NCBI RefSeq assembly: GCF_007097395.1 | Contig: NZ_VKDC01000013.1 | Span: 97,358-161,357 of the forward strand | DNA: 64,000 bases | From: Fulvivirga sp. M361 | GTDB lineage: Bacteria > Bacteroidota > Bacteroidia > Cytophagales > Cyclobacteriaceae | Reading direction: 5' to 3' | In this document: piece by piece, positions 48,618 to 58,376 of the stretch | How positions within the stretch are numbered: position 1 is the first letter of the stretch | Layout: each line of letters starts with the position of its first letter | Position numbers and translations under genes: made by a program | Notes under the pieces: model-generated | The model's database searches: none | The model's input: only the letters and a program-made list of their open reading frames with translations | What the model was told of the DNA's origin: nothing

Positions 48618-48626
48618 TCATTGGTT

Positions 48627-48655
48627 AGCCGCATCTTTTTCAAAAAGATGCGGCT
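48627..48655 (+). terminator. Strong hairpin between the glycan-binding protein and GH29 genes
   Basis: AGCCGCATCTTTTT, one base, then its exact 14-base complement. The stem begins 10 bp after the stop codon of the upstream gene. No long U-tract follows, so it may attenuate rather than end transcription, or protect the mRNA of the susCD part. Confidence 0.6.
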
Positions 48656-48726
48656 GTTCTCAAATAGTAGAAGGTAATATTGGCCATGAGCTGATCAAAG
48701 TAGATCTCACACTTAACTAGAATAAA

Positions 48727-50265
48727 ATGAAGTTCAGTTATTTATACATCTCTCTAACATTATTGGTAGTACTGGGTGCTTATGCAGTAGTAGACAGAAA
48801 GTTTGAAGACCCTACGGATTCTACTACCTACGAAGCTAACTGGGAATCACTTAAAAAGTATGAAACGCCTGCGTGGTTCCAGGATGCTAAACTCGGCATT
48901 TTTATACACTGGGGGCCGTATAGCGTACCGGCATTCAGTTCTGAGTGGTATGGGAGGCATATGTATATGGACACCGCTAACTTCAGTGCCCAGCTACATC
49001 ATAAAAGTACTGGCGCACATCATGTGTATGAACATCACTTGAAAACGTGGGGTGATCCAAAAGAATTTGGTTATAAAGACTTTATCCCTATGTTCAAAGG
49101 GGAGAAATTTGATGCGGATGAATGGATCTCTATCTTCAAAAAGTCCGGGGCTAAATATGTAGTGCCGGTAGCGGAACATCATGATGGTTTCGCCATGTAT
49201 GATTCTAAGATCACACGATGGAATTCGGTCGATATGGGCCCCAAAAGAGATATATTAAAGGAGCTCATGAGTGCTGGCAAAAAAGAAGGCTTAAAGGTAG
49301 GGGCATCGTCTCATTATGCATTCAACTGGACCTTTTTTAACAAAAAGAAACATTTCGATACCATGGATCCCGAGTATGCGGATTTTTATGGGCGAAAAAT
49401 AACGCCATTGTCAGATACGACTATTTCTAAGGAGTTTTTGGACACCTGGATGGACAGGGTAGTCGATCTTGTGGATAACTATCAACCTGATATTCTCTGG
49501 TTTGATTTTTTCATGGACCAGGAAGAATTTGTCCCTTATCACCCTAAACTGGCGGCTTATTATTATAACAAGGGACTGGAATGGAACAAAGGCGTAGTAC
49601 TTCAAAACAAAAATTTCGGAAATTTTGAATCCTTTCCCAAAGGGACCAATGTACTTGACCTGGAACGTGGTAAAATGTCTGATATCAACCGATATCCATG
49701 GCAAACAGACACTTCCATTGGGAAAAATTCGTGGTGCTATGTTGAGGGTTGGGATTCAAAAACACCTAACACGATAGTAGATGACCTGATCGATATCGTA
49801 AGTAAAAATGGTAACCTGCTACTGAATGTAGGCCCTAAAGCAGATGGTACTATTCCGGAAGATCAACAGGCGGTATTATTTGAGCTAGGTGACTGGTTGC
49901 ATAAAAATGGAGAAGCCATTTATGGTTCCAGGCCTTGGGTGGTATTTGGAGAAGGCCCTACTAAAGTGGCTACAGGTCATCATACGGAAGGAGAAAATAA
50001 AGACCTTACCTCTGCCGATTTCCGGTTCACCGCCAAAGGGGATAACATATACGCTATCGCCATGGACTTTAATGCAAATGGTAAATACAGGATCAAATCA
50101 CTTTCGAAGGATAGTAAATACCTTAAGGCAAAGAAAATCAAAAAGGTAGAATTACTGGATGGCGCTAAAAAGGTGAAGTGGGAGCAAACTTCCGAGGGTT
50201 TACTGATCAAAATGGATCCTGACGATACAGGAAAATATGCGTGTGCTTTTAAAGTGAGCATTTAA
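48727..50265 (+). CDS. GH29 alpha-L-fucosidase-type enzyme 2
   Basis: A 512-residue enzyme with an N-terminal hydrophobic leader (about 20 residues). GH29 landmarks: GIFIHWGPYSVPAFSSEWYG, GAKYVVPVAEHHDGFAMY, the nucleophile aspartate in DILWFDFFMD (D260), and NGNLLLNVGPKADG. It differs from enzyme 1 at the active-site loop (FFMD against FGFC), suggesting a different subsite preference. In a sulfated-galactan locus it might act on alpha-L-galactose rather than L-fucose. Confidence 0.92.
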   Translation: MKFSYLYISLTLLVVLGAYAVVDRKFEDPTDSTTYEANWESLKKYETPAWFQDAKLGIFIHWGPYSVPAFSSEWYGRHMYMDTANFSAQLHHKSTGAHHVYEHHLKTWGDPKEFGYKDFIPMFKGEKFDADEWISIFKKSGAKYVVPVAEHHDGFAMYDSKITRWNSVDMGPKRDILKELMSAGKKEGLKVGASSHYAFNWTFFNKKKHFDTMDPEYADFYGRKITPLSDTTISKEFLDTWMDRVVDLVDNYQPDILWFDFFMDQEEFVPYHPKLAAYYYNKGLEWNKGVVLQNKNFGNFESFPKGTNVLDLERGKMSDINRYPWQTDTSIGKNSWCYVEGWDSKTPNTIVDDLIDIVSKNGNLLLNVGPKADGTIPEDQQAVLFELGDWLHKNGEAIYGSRPWVVFGEGPTKVATGHHTEGENKDLTSADFRFTAKGDNIYAIAMDFNANGKYRIKSLSKDSKYLKAKKIKKVELLDGAKKVKWEQTSEGLLIKMDPDDTGKYACAFKVSI

Positions 50266-50432
50266 AAAAATAAAACACGAAGACCAGCTACTCAAAGACC
50301 TTCACGGCCTTTGAAACTCTTCAACCCAAACCCCCAATAACAGATCATAATGACAGGGCTTCTAAACATACTTGTGATAGGAAAGCTATGATAAGTTGTA
50401 GATCATTTGCAGATGTAAAAACGGATTAAAAG

Positions 50433-53400
50433 ATGGTATTAAGAATATTTACAATTAGCGCTTTTCTTCTTTCATGTGTGATGAAGCTTAGCGCCCAGGA
50501 TAACCTGGTGGCTTTTAATGCCGGGTTTGAGGACAAGGACATCGTATGGAGTGAGATTAATGATGACTGGCTTTTCAAACGCTGGGGGAATGACAATGCC
50601 ATGTTTGCCTCCAGGGGGCAGACAGTAGTGCGGTCCGGGAGTTACAGTGTTTCTATCAATATTGATCGAACCCTTGGAGCGGATGCACCCGGTCTGGCAG
50701 GGATAAGACGTACAGTAACGGGTATGGAAAAGGGCGCTTCCTATCGTTTTAAGTTTTACATTTTTGCGGAAAATAGTGGCGACCAGGAAGTGATTGTAAC
50801 GGTTGGGGATTTTACTAAGGAGCTACCTGAGCAACCTATTATTATAGCTTCAGAGACCCTTTCCTACCAGGGGGGGAGTTGGCAGGAGGTGTCCTTCCTG
50901 TTTAACGCAGATGCAGCCGATTCTGATTTCAGTGAAATACGTTTTGATCTGGACTTTAAATCAGCAGTTGGTCAATATTATATAGATGATTTTAGCTTAG
51001 TGGCAGAAGAGGTCAAAACGGCACAGCAGATCACATTTGATGCCTTACCGGCTAAAGAGGTGGGAGATACGGATTTTATGCTCACCGGTTCGGCGTCTTC
51101 CGGTTTGGATGTTTCGTACACCAGCTCTAATCTAAACGTAGCTACCATTTCGGGAAATATGGTGAGTATCATTGCAGATGGAAGTACCGACATTACTGCC
51201 TCACAAGCGGGAAATACTGAATTTTCTCCTGCTGCCGACGTTGTTCGGACATTACTGGTAACGGACCCTGGCAAATCCATGCAAACCATATCGTTTGATG
51301 CAGTCCCTGAAAAGAAATTTGGAGATGCTCCCTTTCCCCTCAGCGGTACAGCGAGCTCAGGGTTAGCGGTAAATTTTTTCATTGAAAGTGGCCCTGTCAC
51401 TCTTGAGGGAAATGTCGTTACCATTACAGGAGCGGGAGAGGCCGTAGTTAGAGCTACTCAAAGTGGAGACGGGTCTTTTAACGCTGCACCGCCGGTCAGT
51501 CGAACGATAAACATTCTAAAGGCTGACCAAATCATTACTATTGAACCGATTGCCGATGTGTATCAAACAGCGCGAATGATCAATGTTGTAGCGGAAACGA
51601 ATTCAGGTTTGACGTTGGAATATGCTGTGTCCGGTCCGGCTACTATTTCAGGAGATAAAGTGACTGTAGAGGGTTCGGTAGGAGAGGTCACGGTTACGGT
51701 TACGCAGGCGGGTAATGAAAATTATAACGCAGGTACCAAGGAAATCACTTTCCAGGTGTTAAGCTGTATGTCACCCGGGGCCGAATGTACTGATGGGGTT
51801 TTTTATGTTTCCAAATCAGGAGATGACTCAAACCCCGGTACACAGGAAGCTCCGTTTCTTACCATACAACAGGCAGCTGATATTATGATATCCGGTGAGA
51901 TGTGTATTATCCAGGAAGGAGTGTACCGGGAAAGTATTGTGCCTGCCAATGATGATGTTAAGTTTATGGCCGCCGATGGTGCGGATGTGGAACTGTCGGC
52001 TTTTGATGAGTTGGGCGGCTGGCAAACTTACCAGGGAAGTACCTATGTCACTGACATTCCGGTGAACCTCGGTGCAGAAAATATGCTCCTGTATGATGAT
52101 CAGATCATGATACTAGCCCGATGGCCCAATAAAACGAATTTCAATCCATTTGACATTGAAGCAGTAGTGGCCGGAGGTGATGTAACTAAAATTACTAACA
52201 GTAATATACCTGATCAGGATTGGGGAAATGGGGGTATCGTTTGGTTCCTGGGCAAGTCCCGATGGACCTCATGGCGCAGGAGGCTGACAGGATATGCTTC
52301 AGGACAGGTTACTTATGCCACCCTTTCAGATAACTGGGATTATGGCGGTAGTCATAACCCATCAAATGGTGGAGAATTTTTCCTGATGAATACCCTCGAA
52401 GCGCTTGATGCTAACGGTGAATGGTATGTTAATAATAGCCAAAAGAAGCTTTATTTCAGGGCCCCGAATGGTGAAGACCTGTCAGATAAGAAAGTGAAGG
52501 TCAGGCAACGGACCACACTCCTTGACCTGGATGGCAGAAAAGACATTACTTTTGAAGGGATAAAGTTGACAGGGGGTAACATACTCATGGGCAATGCGCA
52601 AAGGTGCATCATCAAAAACTGTGAGATCCTATACGGAAACCATACTACCGGTATCACAGGTTCTGATCAGCAAAGGTCTTTCAGGACTGGGCAGGCGTCT
52701 ATTATTTTTGGTTCAACCTCATCGGATAATACCATTGAACGTAATAACATACAATGGGGAGCAGGTTCGGGAATTTTACTGAGGGGGACGAATAATACCG
52801 TCAGTAACAACTATATCGGCAATTTTGACTACCTGGGGTCCTATGAAGCACCTATAAGGCTTGAAGGGGAGAATAAAGTATTGCACAATGAGATCTTCAA
52901 CGCGGGAAGAGATGCGATCAACGGAGGTGGAACGGGAGCTGAAGTGGCCTACAATGACATACATCATTCTAATCTTATTAATGATGACTGCGGAGGTATA
53001 TACCTTTGTTGTAATAGCTATGGAAATACGCGTATTCATCATAATTGGATACACGACATTTCTTCCCGCAATAATAATTTTAATAGTTTTAAGGGTACCG
53101 GTATATATCTGGATAATACCACCAAAGATGTCATCGTCGATCATAACGTGCTTTGGGGGCTGGAATGGACAGGGATACAGATCAACTGGGCGGGTACAAA
53201 CCTGTTGATCTACAACAATACGATCTGGAGTAACGACGGTCCTGAAAGCAGTACAATGGGCAGGTGGGTCAATGGCTACGAATTCACCAACGTGCCTCTT
53301 TTCAATACACTGGCTAACAACGAGGAACTTCATTTTACGGAGGAAAAGAATTCCGTCATTCTCAAACTGGACGCCCGTCCTTTTGTGGATTATGAAGCGC

Positions 53401-53918
53401 TTAATTTTATGCCTTCTGCAAGCTCTCCTGCGGTGGATTCCGGTATTGAAATTGAAGGTTTTACAGAAGGTTTTTCAGGTCAGGCGCCGGATGCCGGGGC
53501 CTATGAACGAGGTCAGCCCTATTGGACGGCCGGACCGGACTGGCAGCTTCAGGGAGTGGCAAAGATAGATTGCAATGGGGATGAAAATGGAACGGCTTAC
53601 CTGGATAAGTGCGGGACTTGCGTAGAAGGTAATACCGGGGTGGCAGCGGAAGAAGGTGAGTGTAGTGTAGTAACTTCATTGGGTCAGGCATTCGAGTTGA
53701 GAATTTACCCTAACCCATCATCAGAGGCCATTTTTGTAAAAGGGCTTCAGGAAAGTCATCATTATGTGATGAATGATCTTAAGGGAAGGCGTGTAGCTAT
53801 AGGTCTGGTATCCCCTGGTAATGATTTTATTGATGTAAGGTCTTTGAAGCAAGGAATTTATGTCCTTAGACTAACGGCTGATAAAAGGACCGTGATAAAG
53901 AAGTTCGTCATTAATTGA
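50433..53918 (+). CDS. Multidomain right-handed beta-helix protein with T9SS sorting domain (beta-helix 1)
   Basis: An 1161-residue secreted protein. Order: signal peptide; CBM-like jelly roll (about 22-190); three Ig-like repeats of about 85 residues (QQITFDALPAKEVGD, QTISFDAVPEKKFGD, then DQIITIEPIADVY); a right-handed beta-helix beginning FYVSKSGDDSNPGTQEAPFL with later repeats rich in NTVSNNYIG and HHNWIHD; a cysteine-containing calcium-like loop (DCNGDENGTAYLDKCGTC); and a C-terminal sorting domain (RIYPNPSSEAIFV). The helix resembles polysaccharide lyases and glycosidases of parallel beta-helix type, but I cannot assign a CAZy family. It is paralogous to the protein at 54798. Confidence 0.8.
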   Translation: MVLRIFTISAFLLSCVMKLSAQDNLVAFNAGFEDKDIVWSEINDDWLFKRWGNDNAMFASRGQTVVRSGSYSVSINIDRTLGADAPGLAGIRRTVTGMEKGASYRFKFYIFAENSGDQEVIVTVGDFTKELPEQPIIIASETLSYQGGSWQEVSFLFNADAADSDFSEIRFDLDFKSAVGQYYIDDFSLVAEEVKTAQQITFDALPAKEVGDTDFMLTGSASSGLDVSYTSSNLNVATISGNMVSIIADGSTDITASQAGNTEFSPAADVVRTLLVTDPGKSMQTISFDAVPEKKFGDAPFPLSGTASSGLAVNFFIESGPVTLEGNVVTITGAGEAVVRATQSGDGSFNAAPPVSRTINILKADQIITIEPIADVYQTARMINVVAETNSGLTLEYAVSGPATISGDKVTVEGSVGEVTVTVTQAGNENYNAGTKEITFQVLSCMSPGAECTDGVFYVSKSGDDSNPGTQEAPFLTIQQAADIMISGEMCIIQEGVYRESIVPANDDVKFMAADGADVELSAFDELGGWQTYQGSTYVTDIPVNLGAENMLLYDDQIMILARWPNKTNFNPFDIEAVVAGGDVTKITNSNIPDQDWGNGGIVWFLGKSRWTSWRRRLTGYASGQVTYATLSDNWDYGGSHNPSNGGEFFLMNTLEALDANGEWYVNNSQKKLYFRAPNGEDLSDKKVKVRQRTTLLDLDGRKDITFEGIKLTGGNILMGNAQRCIIKNCEILYGNHTTGITGSDQQRSFRTGQASIIFGSTSSDNTIERNNIQWGAGSGILLRGTNNTVSNNYIGNFDYLGSYEAPIRLEGENKVLHNEIFNAGRDAINGGGTGAEVAYNDIHHSNLINDDCGGIYLCCNSYGNTRIHHNWIHDISSRNNNFNSFKGTGIYLDNTTKDVIVDHNVLWGLEWTGIQINWAGTNLLIYNNTIWSNDGPESSTMGRWVNGYEFTNVPLFNTLANNEELHFTEEKNSVILKLDARPFVDYEALNFMPSASSPAVDSGIEIEGFTEGFSGQAPDAGAYERGQPYWTAGPDWQLQGVAKIDCNGDENGTAYLDKCGTCVEGNTGVAAEEGECSVVTSLGQAFELRIYPNPSSEAIFVKGLQESHHYVMNDLKGRRVAIGLVSPGNDFIDVRSLKQGIYVLRLTADKRTVIKKFVIN

Positions 53919-53925
53919 CATAAGA

Positions 53926-54801
53926 ATGTATAAAGGTTTTAAGAAGAACGCAATGAGGTTTATATTGGCAGGACTTACTTCACTGCTTGTCATTTTTTGT
54001 TCGTTTTTTGATGCCGGTGCGCAACCACCACCCGCTCCTGAAGGTTATCAGTGGGTAGTTAATGAAAAATTTTCGGATGAATTCGATGGGACTTCTTTAG
54101 ACACTGAAAAATGGTTTGCCCGTTCGCCGTATTGGGTGCATGGACGTCCTCCGGCTACTTTCAGGGCTTATTCCGTTTCGGTGAAAGACGGGACCCTACA
54201 GATCAAAAACAGCATACTTAAAGGGGATAAAAAATATAACATTGCTGGTGGTGCAGTAGCGTCAAAGGCTAAAGATGCTTATTTTGGTTATTACGAGGCC
54301 CGGATGAAAGCTTCCGGGATCTCTATGTCATCCACATTCTGGATGAAAAACAAACCTGAAGGAAACGATTGCCCTCGTGAGCAGCTGGAATTGGATATTG
54401 TAGAAGCAATAGGCATGCAGAAAAGAGGGCAGGACATGCGTAACGTTATGCGGTCCAATACACACACTTTTCATACCGACTGCGATGGTAATAAACTGGT
54501 GAAATCCAGTGGTGGGAATTGTGAAATTTCCCCTGCGGTGAATGAAGCTTTTCATGTGTATGGCTGTTGGTGGGTAGATGAAAATACGCTCAAATTTTAT
54601 CATAATGGAGTGTATCAGTTTACCGTTCACCCAAACACCTACTTTCGTGATAAACCGTTCAACCGGCCTATGTATATGCATATGGTGACGGAAACCTACA
54701 ATTGGGAGACACCACCTACGGAAGACGAACTAAATAATGATGCCATAAATACCACTTACTATGATTGGGTAAGGTCATACAAACTAATTCCACAAAAATG
54801 A
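53926..54801 (+). CDS. GH16 endo-galactanase, beta-agarase/beta-porphyranase group
   Basis: A 291-residue secreted enzyme; the signal peptide covers about residues 10-32, and an alternative start is M10. The catalytic motif ELDIVE (E155, D157, E160) fits the ExDxxE pattern of GH16. GH16 agarase-type landmarks are WVVNEKFSDEFDGTSLDTEKW, YWVHGRPPATFRAYSVSV, GYYEARMKASGISMSSTFW and LKFYHNGVYQFTV. The GRPPATF stretch suits agarose/porphyran-type members; porphyranase rather than agarase is a guess from the sulfatases alongside. Its stop overlaps the next start by 4 bp. Confidence 0.85.
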   Translation: MYKGFKKNAMRFILAGLTSLLVIFCSFFDAGAQPPPAPEGYQWVVNEKFSDEFDGTSLDTEKWFARSPYWVHGRPPATFRAYSVSVKDGTLQIKNSILKGDKKYNIAGGAVASKAKDAYFGYYEARMKASGISMSSTFWMKNKPEGNDCPREQLELDIVEAIGMQKRGQDMRNVMRSNTHTFHTDCDGNKLVKSSGGNCEISPAVNEAFHVYGCWWVDENTLKFYHNGVYQFTVHPNTYFRDKPFNRPMYMHMVTETYNWETPPTEDELNNDAINTTYYDWVRSYKLIPQK

Positions 54802-56942
54802 GATATTTTATCGTTCTGTTATTTTTTCTGTCTGCACTCAGATTACATGCCACAGACTATTATGTATCAAAAGATGGGCTGGATACCAATCCGGGAACGG
54901 AATCGCTGCCCTTCCTGACCATTGGCAAAGCGGCATCTTTAATGATACCTGGTGATGTATGTTTTATTAAAGAAGGAATATACCGGGAAGAGTTATCACC
55001 GGCCAACAGTGGTACAGCCGGGGCGTTGATTACATTTAAAGCCTTTGAAGGAGATACCGTGGTCATTTCCGCTACTGAACCGGTGGGTGCCTGGAGTAAC
55101 CATACCGGTAACATTTACAAGGCATCCGTCACCATGCCACTCGGTATTGAACGAAATATGTTGTATGCAAGTGGAAAAGCCATGGACCTGGCCAGATGGC
55201 CTGATAATGCAGATAATGATCCCTATACCATTGATGCCACCCTGGTGGAAAACGGTTCTGAATCACATGTGGAGGGAACGGGCATACCCGCTATAGATTG
55301 GACCGGGGGGTATATGTGGTACCTGGGAGCGCATTCGGGCGCTAGCTGGACCCGAAAGATTACATCCTCTGCATCGAACAGGATCAATTATGAAGCGATA
55401 AATCCCAATAAGTGGCCTTTTAATCCTCATAATCCCACCATAGTAAGGAACGGAAACAGGGGACGCTTTTATTTATTTGGCAAACTGGAAGCATTAGATC
55501 ACCCCGGAGAATGGTTCTATGATGAGACGGATAATATGCTGTATTTTAATGCACCGGGTGACGTGGACCCCGGTAGTGTTGTAACGGAAGTGGCAACAAG
55601 AGAAAAAACAGTTGCCCTGGATAAAGACTATATCCTGATCGACGCTATACAGCTATTTGGTGGCAGGGTCCATATTGCGGCCGACCACTGTGTAGTCAGG
55701 AACTGCGTAGTCACGAATGGCTTTCAATCATTGGATGAACTGGACAATACCGATGCACAGCAGTTAGAGGGTGCGGTAACGATAGAAGGAAGCTTTAACC
55801 TTATAGAACGCAATTTGATACAGTATGGCTCCGGCAATGGGGTGTCCATGCTGTTCTTTTGGAAAGGCAGTACATCGAATACAGTAACCAATAACATTAT
55901 TCGTCACTTTAACACCATTGGAATACATGCCAGTCCTATCAGGTCGAATACACCGGAAACTGCGATAACTAAAAACACGATCTATAGCTGTGGACGTGAT
56001 GGTATTTATGTGAGTGGCCAGAATACGGAAGTTTCGTTCAATGATGTTTCAGAATGTATGCGAATGAACAATGACGGTGGCATTTTTTATACAGTAGGTA
56101 ATGACGATGATAAAAACTCAGTCATCCATCACAATTGGTTCCATGATTCGGAAGGGCCTGATTATGCTGATGGAAGGGCCGCCGGGATTTACCTCGATAA
56201 TCATAGCAAAGGATATAAAGTACATCATAATATGGTGTGGAACGTGACCTGGACAGGACTACAGATCAACTGGGATAACTGGAACCTGGCCGTCCAGAAC
56301 AATTCGTTTTATCAGGTAGAAGAGGCCATGGGACGTTGGGCAAATGGATTTACTCTGAAAGAAGTAGAAGTGGCTAACAATTATGCGAGCCATAAAGACT
56401 GGATAGGTACGGATATCAAAAACAATATAATTGACGCCGAGTCTCCGTTTATCTCATTTGAAGATCAGAATTTTTCGCCAATAGCCGGATCGTCATTAAT
56501 TGATGCGGGAATTGAAATAGAAGGGATCACCGACGGCTTTTTGGGTAGTAAACCGGACATAGGAGCTTATGAATCAGGAGGGGAAAAGTGGGTGCCGGGA
56601 GCGGATTGGACAGTCGCCGATGATAGAGTGCCGGATGAGGGAGAGGGAGAAGAAATACTGTCGTTAGACGAAGACCATAAGTTAAACCATTATGTTAGAG
56701 TAATACCCAACCCGGTAAGCGCTTCCCTTGACCTCTTCATAGATGTTCCTTATCGTGGTGACGTTTTTCTGGCCCTGTATGGTCCGGGAGGCCAATTGAT
56801 ATTGGAAGAAACCAAACGGGATACCCTTCCGGGAGAGTATAAGATCCGCCTGAATGTCGAAGGAATGTCAAAAGGAGTTTATTTTCTCAAGTATTTTATG
56901 GAGACAGGGGATATTATGACCAGGCGCATTGTGAAGCTGTGA
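54798..56942 (+). CDS. Right-handed beta-helix protein with T9SS sorting domain (beta-helix 2)
   Basis: The start MRYFIVLLFF at 54798 overlaps the GH16 stop as ATGA; an earlier in-frame start at 54765 would extend into GH16. About 714 residues: signal peptide, beta-helix from YYVSKDGLDTNPGTESLPFL through NTVTNNIIRHFNTIGIH and HHNWFHD, then VPGADWTVADD and a sorting domain starting VIPNPVSASLDL. It lacks the jelly roll and Ig-like repeats of its paralogue at 50433. The shared core suggests two related activities on one substrate. Activity not assigned. Confidence 0.8.
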   Translation: MRYFIVLLFFLSALRLHATDYYVSKDGLDTNPGTESLPFLTIGKAASLMIPGDVCFIKEGIYREELSPANSGTAGALITFKAFEGDTVVISATEPVGAWSNHTGNIYKASVTMPLGIERNMLYASGKAMDLARWPDNADNDPYTIDATLVENGSESHVEGTGIPAIDWTGGYMWYLGAHSGASWTRKITSSASNRINYEAINPNKWPFNPHNPTIVRNGNRGRFYLFGKLEALDHPGEWFYDETDNMLYFNAPGDVDPGSVVTEVATREKTVALDKDYILIDAIQLFGGRVHIAADHCVVRNCVVTNGFQSLDELDNTDAQQLEGAVTIEGSFNLIERNLIQYGSGNGVSMLFFWKGSTSNTVTNNIIRHFNTIGIHASPIRSNTPETAITKNTIYSCGRDGIYVSGQNTEVSFNDVSECMRMNNDGGIFYTVGNDDDKNSVIHHNWFHDSEGPDYADGRAAGIYLDNHSKGYKVHHNMVWNVTWTGLQINWDNWNLAVQNNSFYQVEEAMGRWANGFTLKEVEVANNYASHKDWIGTDIKNNIIDAESPFISFEDQNFSPIAGSSLIDAGIEIEGITDGFLGSKPDIGAYESGGEKWVPGADWTVADDRVPDEGEGEEILSLDEDHKLNHYVRVIPNPVSASLDLFIDVPYRGDVFLALYGPGGQLILEETKRDTLPGEYKIRLNVEGMSKGVYFLKYFMETGDIMTRRIVKL

Positions 56943-57015
56943 GTTATCTCAACGAGCATGCAGCAGGTTCTTCAATAGCAATGGGTACCGAAATTTTTTA
57001 AACGGTTAAGCCAAT

Positions 57016-58326
57016 ATGAATAATTTAAAAATAGCCTGTATGCTCATTGCATTCGGGTGGGTCTTTACCAGTACCCTTTCTGCTCAACCCAACATTCTCT
57101 TTATTGAATCCGATGATCAGAGTAATCAGGCGGTTGGCGCTTTTGGGAACCCATTTATGAAAACGCCACATATTGATAAACTGGCAGATGAAGGGGTTTC
57201 CTTTACATCTGCCTATAATATGGGGTGTTGGTCCCCCGCGGTTTGTGTTCCCAGCCGTACCATGCTTTTTTATGGTAAATACCTCTGGCAATCTCAGAAA
57301 ATAAACAAAAAAAACGCTCCTAAATCCCTTCCGGAGCTGCTAAAAGAGAACGGCTTCAGTACGTACATGACAGGAAAGTGGCATGCCTGGGGTAAGTCAC
57401 CCGAAGATATCTTTGATAGCCTGGGGAGTATACAGCCCGGACAGTTGAAAACCTATTATCAGGAAGATAAGCATGTAACGGACATTACCGGTGATGAAGC
57501 GGTAAATTTTATTCAAAACTATGATTCGGAAGCCCCGTTTTTTCTTTACGTGGCCTTCAATGCACCGCACGTACCACGGCAAACCTCACAGAAGTACTAT
57601 GACATGTATCCAACGGATGAGGTAAAACTGCCTCCAAGTGTTAAAGAGGGTCCGCTAAACCCCAATATTAAATACAATTATTCACCTGACCCTTTGAAGT
57701 CATCCACCATGAAATCACGCGTACAGCAAAATAATGCTATGGTAACACATATGGATGATAATATTGGCAACATTATTCAGGCACTGAAAGATAAGGGAGA
57801 ATATGATAATACGATCATTGTTTTCATGTCCGACCATGGCATCAGTTTTGGAGAAAATGGTGTAGCAGGCAAAGTTTGTCTCTACGAGCCAAGCGTAACG
57901 GCCCCCCTGATCATCAAGGCCCCTGGTCTGACAAGTGGGCAGTCATTTGCTACCAGGGTTTATCTTCAGGATGTATATCCCACCTTACTGGACCTTTTGG
58001 ACATCGATATACCGGACCATTTGGATTTTAAGAGCCTTACCCCGGTCATACATAAAACAAGCACGTTAAGACCTTCTATCTATCTGGCCATGTTTGATGA
58101 CCAACGGGCCATTATAAAAGAGAACAAAAAACTAATATTATATCCGAAATCCGGGGACATGGAACTTTATGATCTGACGCGTGATCCGTGGGAAACCCAT
58201 AACCTGAAAGATGAAAAAGGTGTGGATAGTGATGTTAAAGATCTTATGAAGCAATTGCAATCCTGGCAGACGTGGACAAACGATAGCCTTGACCTTTCCA
58301 ATGCGTATAACAGATATTTGAGGTAG
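57016..58326 (+). CDS. S1-family sulfatase, intact
   Basis: A 436-residue exported enzyme with a signal peptide ending STLSAQ. Metal ligands are in ESDDQSNQAVG, the formylglycine motif is CVPSR, and TGKWHAWG, FNAPHVPRQ and VFMSDHGISFGENGVAGK follow. It removes sulfate esters after cysteine maturation by a formylglycine-generating or anSME-type enzyme, neither of which is in the window. Over its whole length it resembles the broken sulfatase at 31388 more than the one at 32922. It may now be the only working sulfatase of the locus. Confidence 0.9.
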   Translation: MNNLKIACMLIAFGWVFTSTLSAQPNILFIESDDQSNQAVGAFGNPFMKTPHIDKLADEGVSFTSAYNMGCWSPAVCVPSRTMLFYGKYLWQSQKINKKNAPKSLPELLKENGFSTYMTGKWHAWGKSPEDIFDSLGSIQPGQLKTYYQEDKHVTDITGDEAVNFIQNYDSEAPFFLYVAFNAPHVPRQTSQKYYDMYPTDEVKLPPSVKEGPLNPNIKYNYSPDPLKSSTMKSRVQQNNAMVTHMDDNIGNIIQALKDKGEYDNTIIVFMSDHGISFGENGVAGKVCLYEPSVTAPLIIKAPGLTSGQSFATRVYLQDVYPTLLDLLDIDIPDHLDFKSLTPVIHKTSTLRPSIYLAMFDDQRAIIKENKKLILYPKSGDMELYDLTRDPWETHNLKDEKGVDSDVKDLMKQLQSWQTWTNDSLDLSNAYNRYLR

Positions 58327-58376
58327 TTTTAGCCTTTTGAAGATCAGGCTATATTTATCATATATCTAATGACAAA

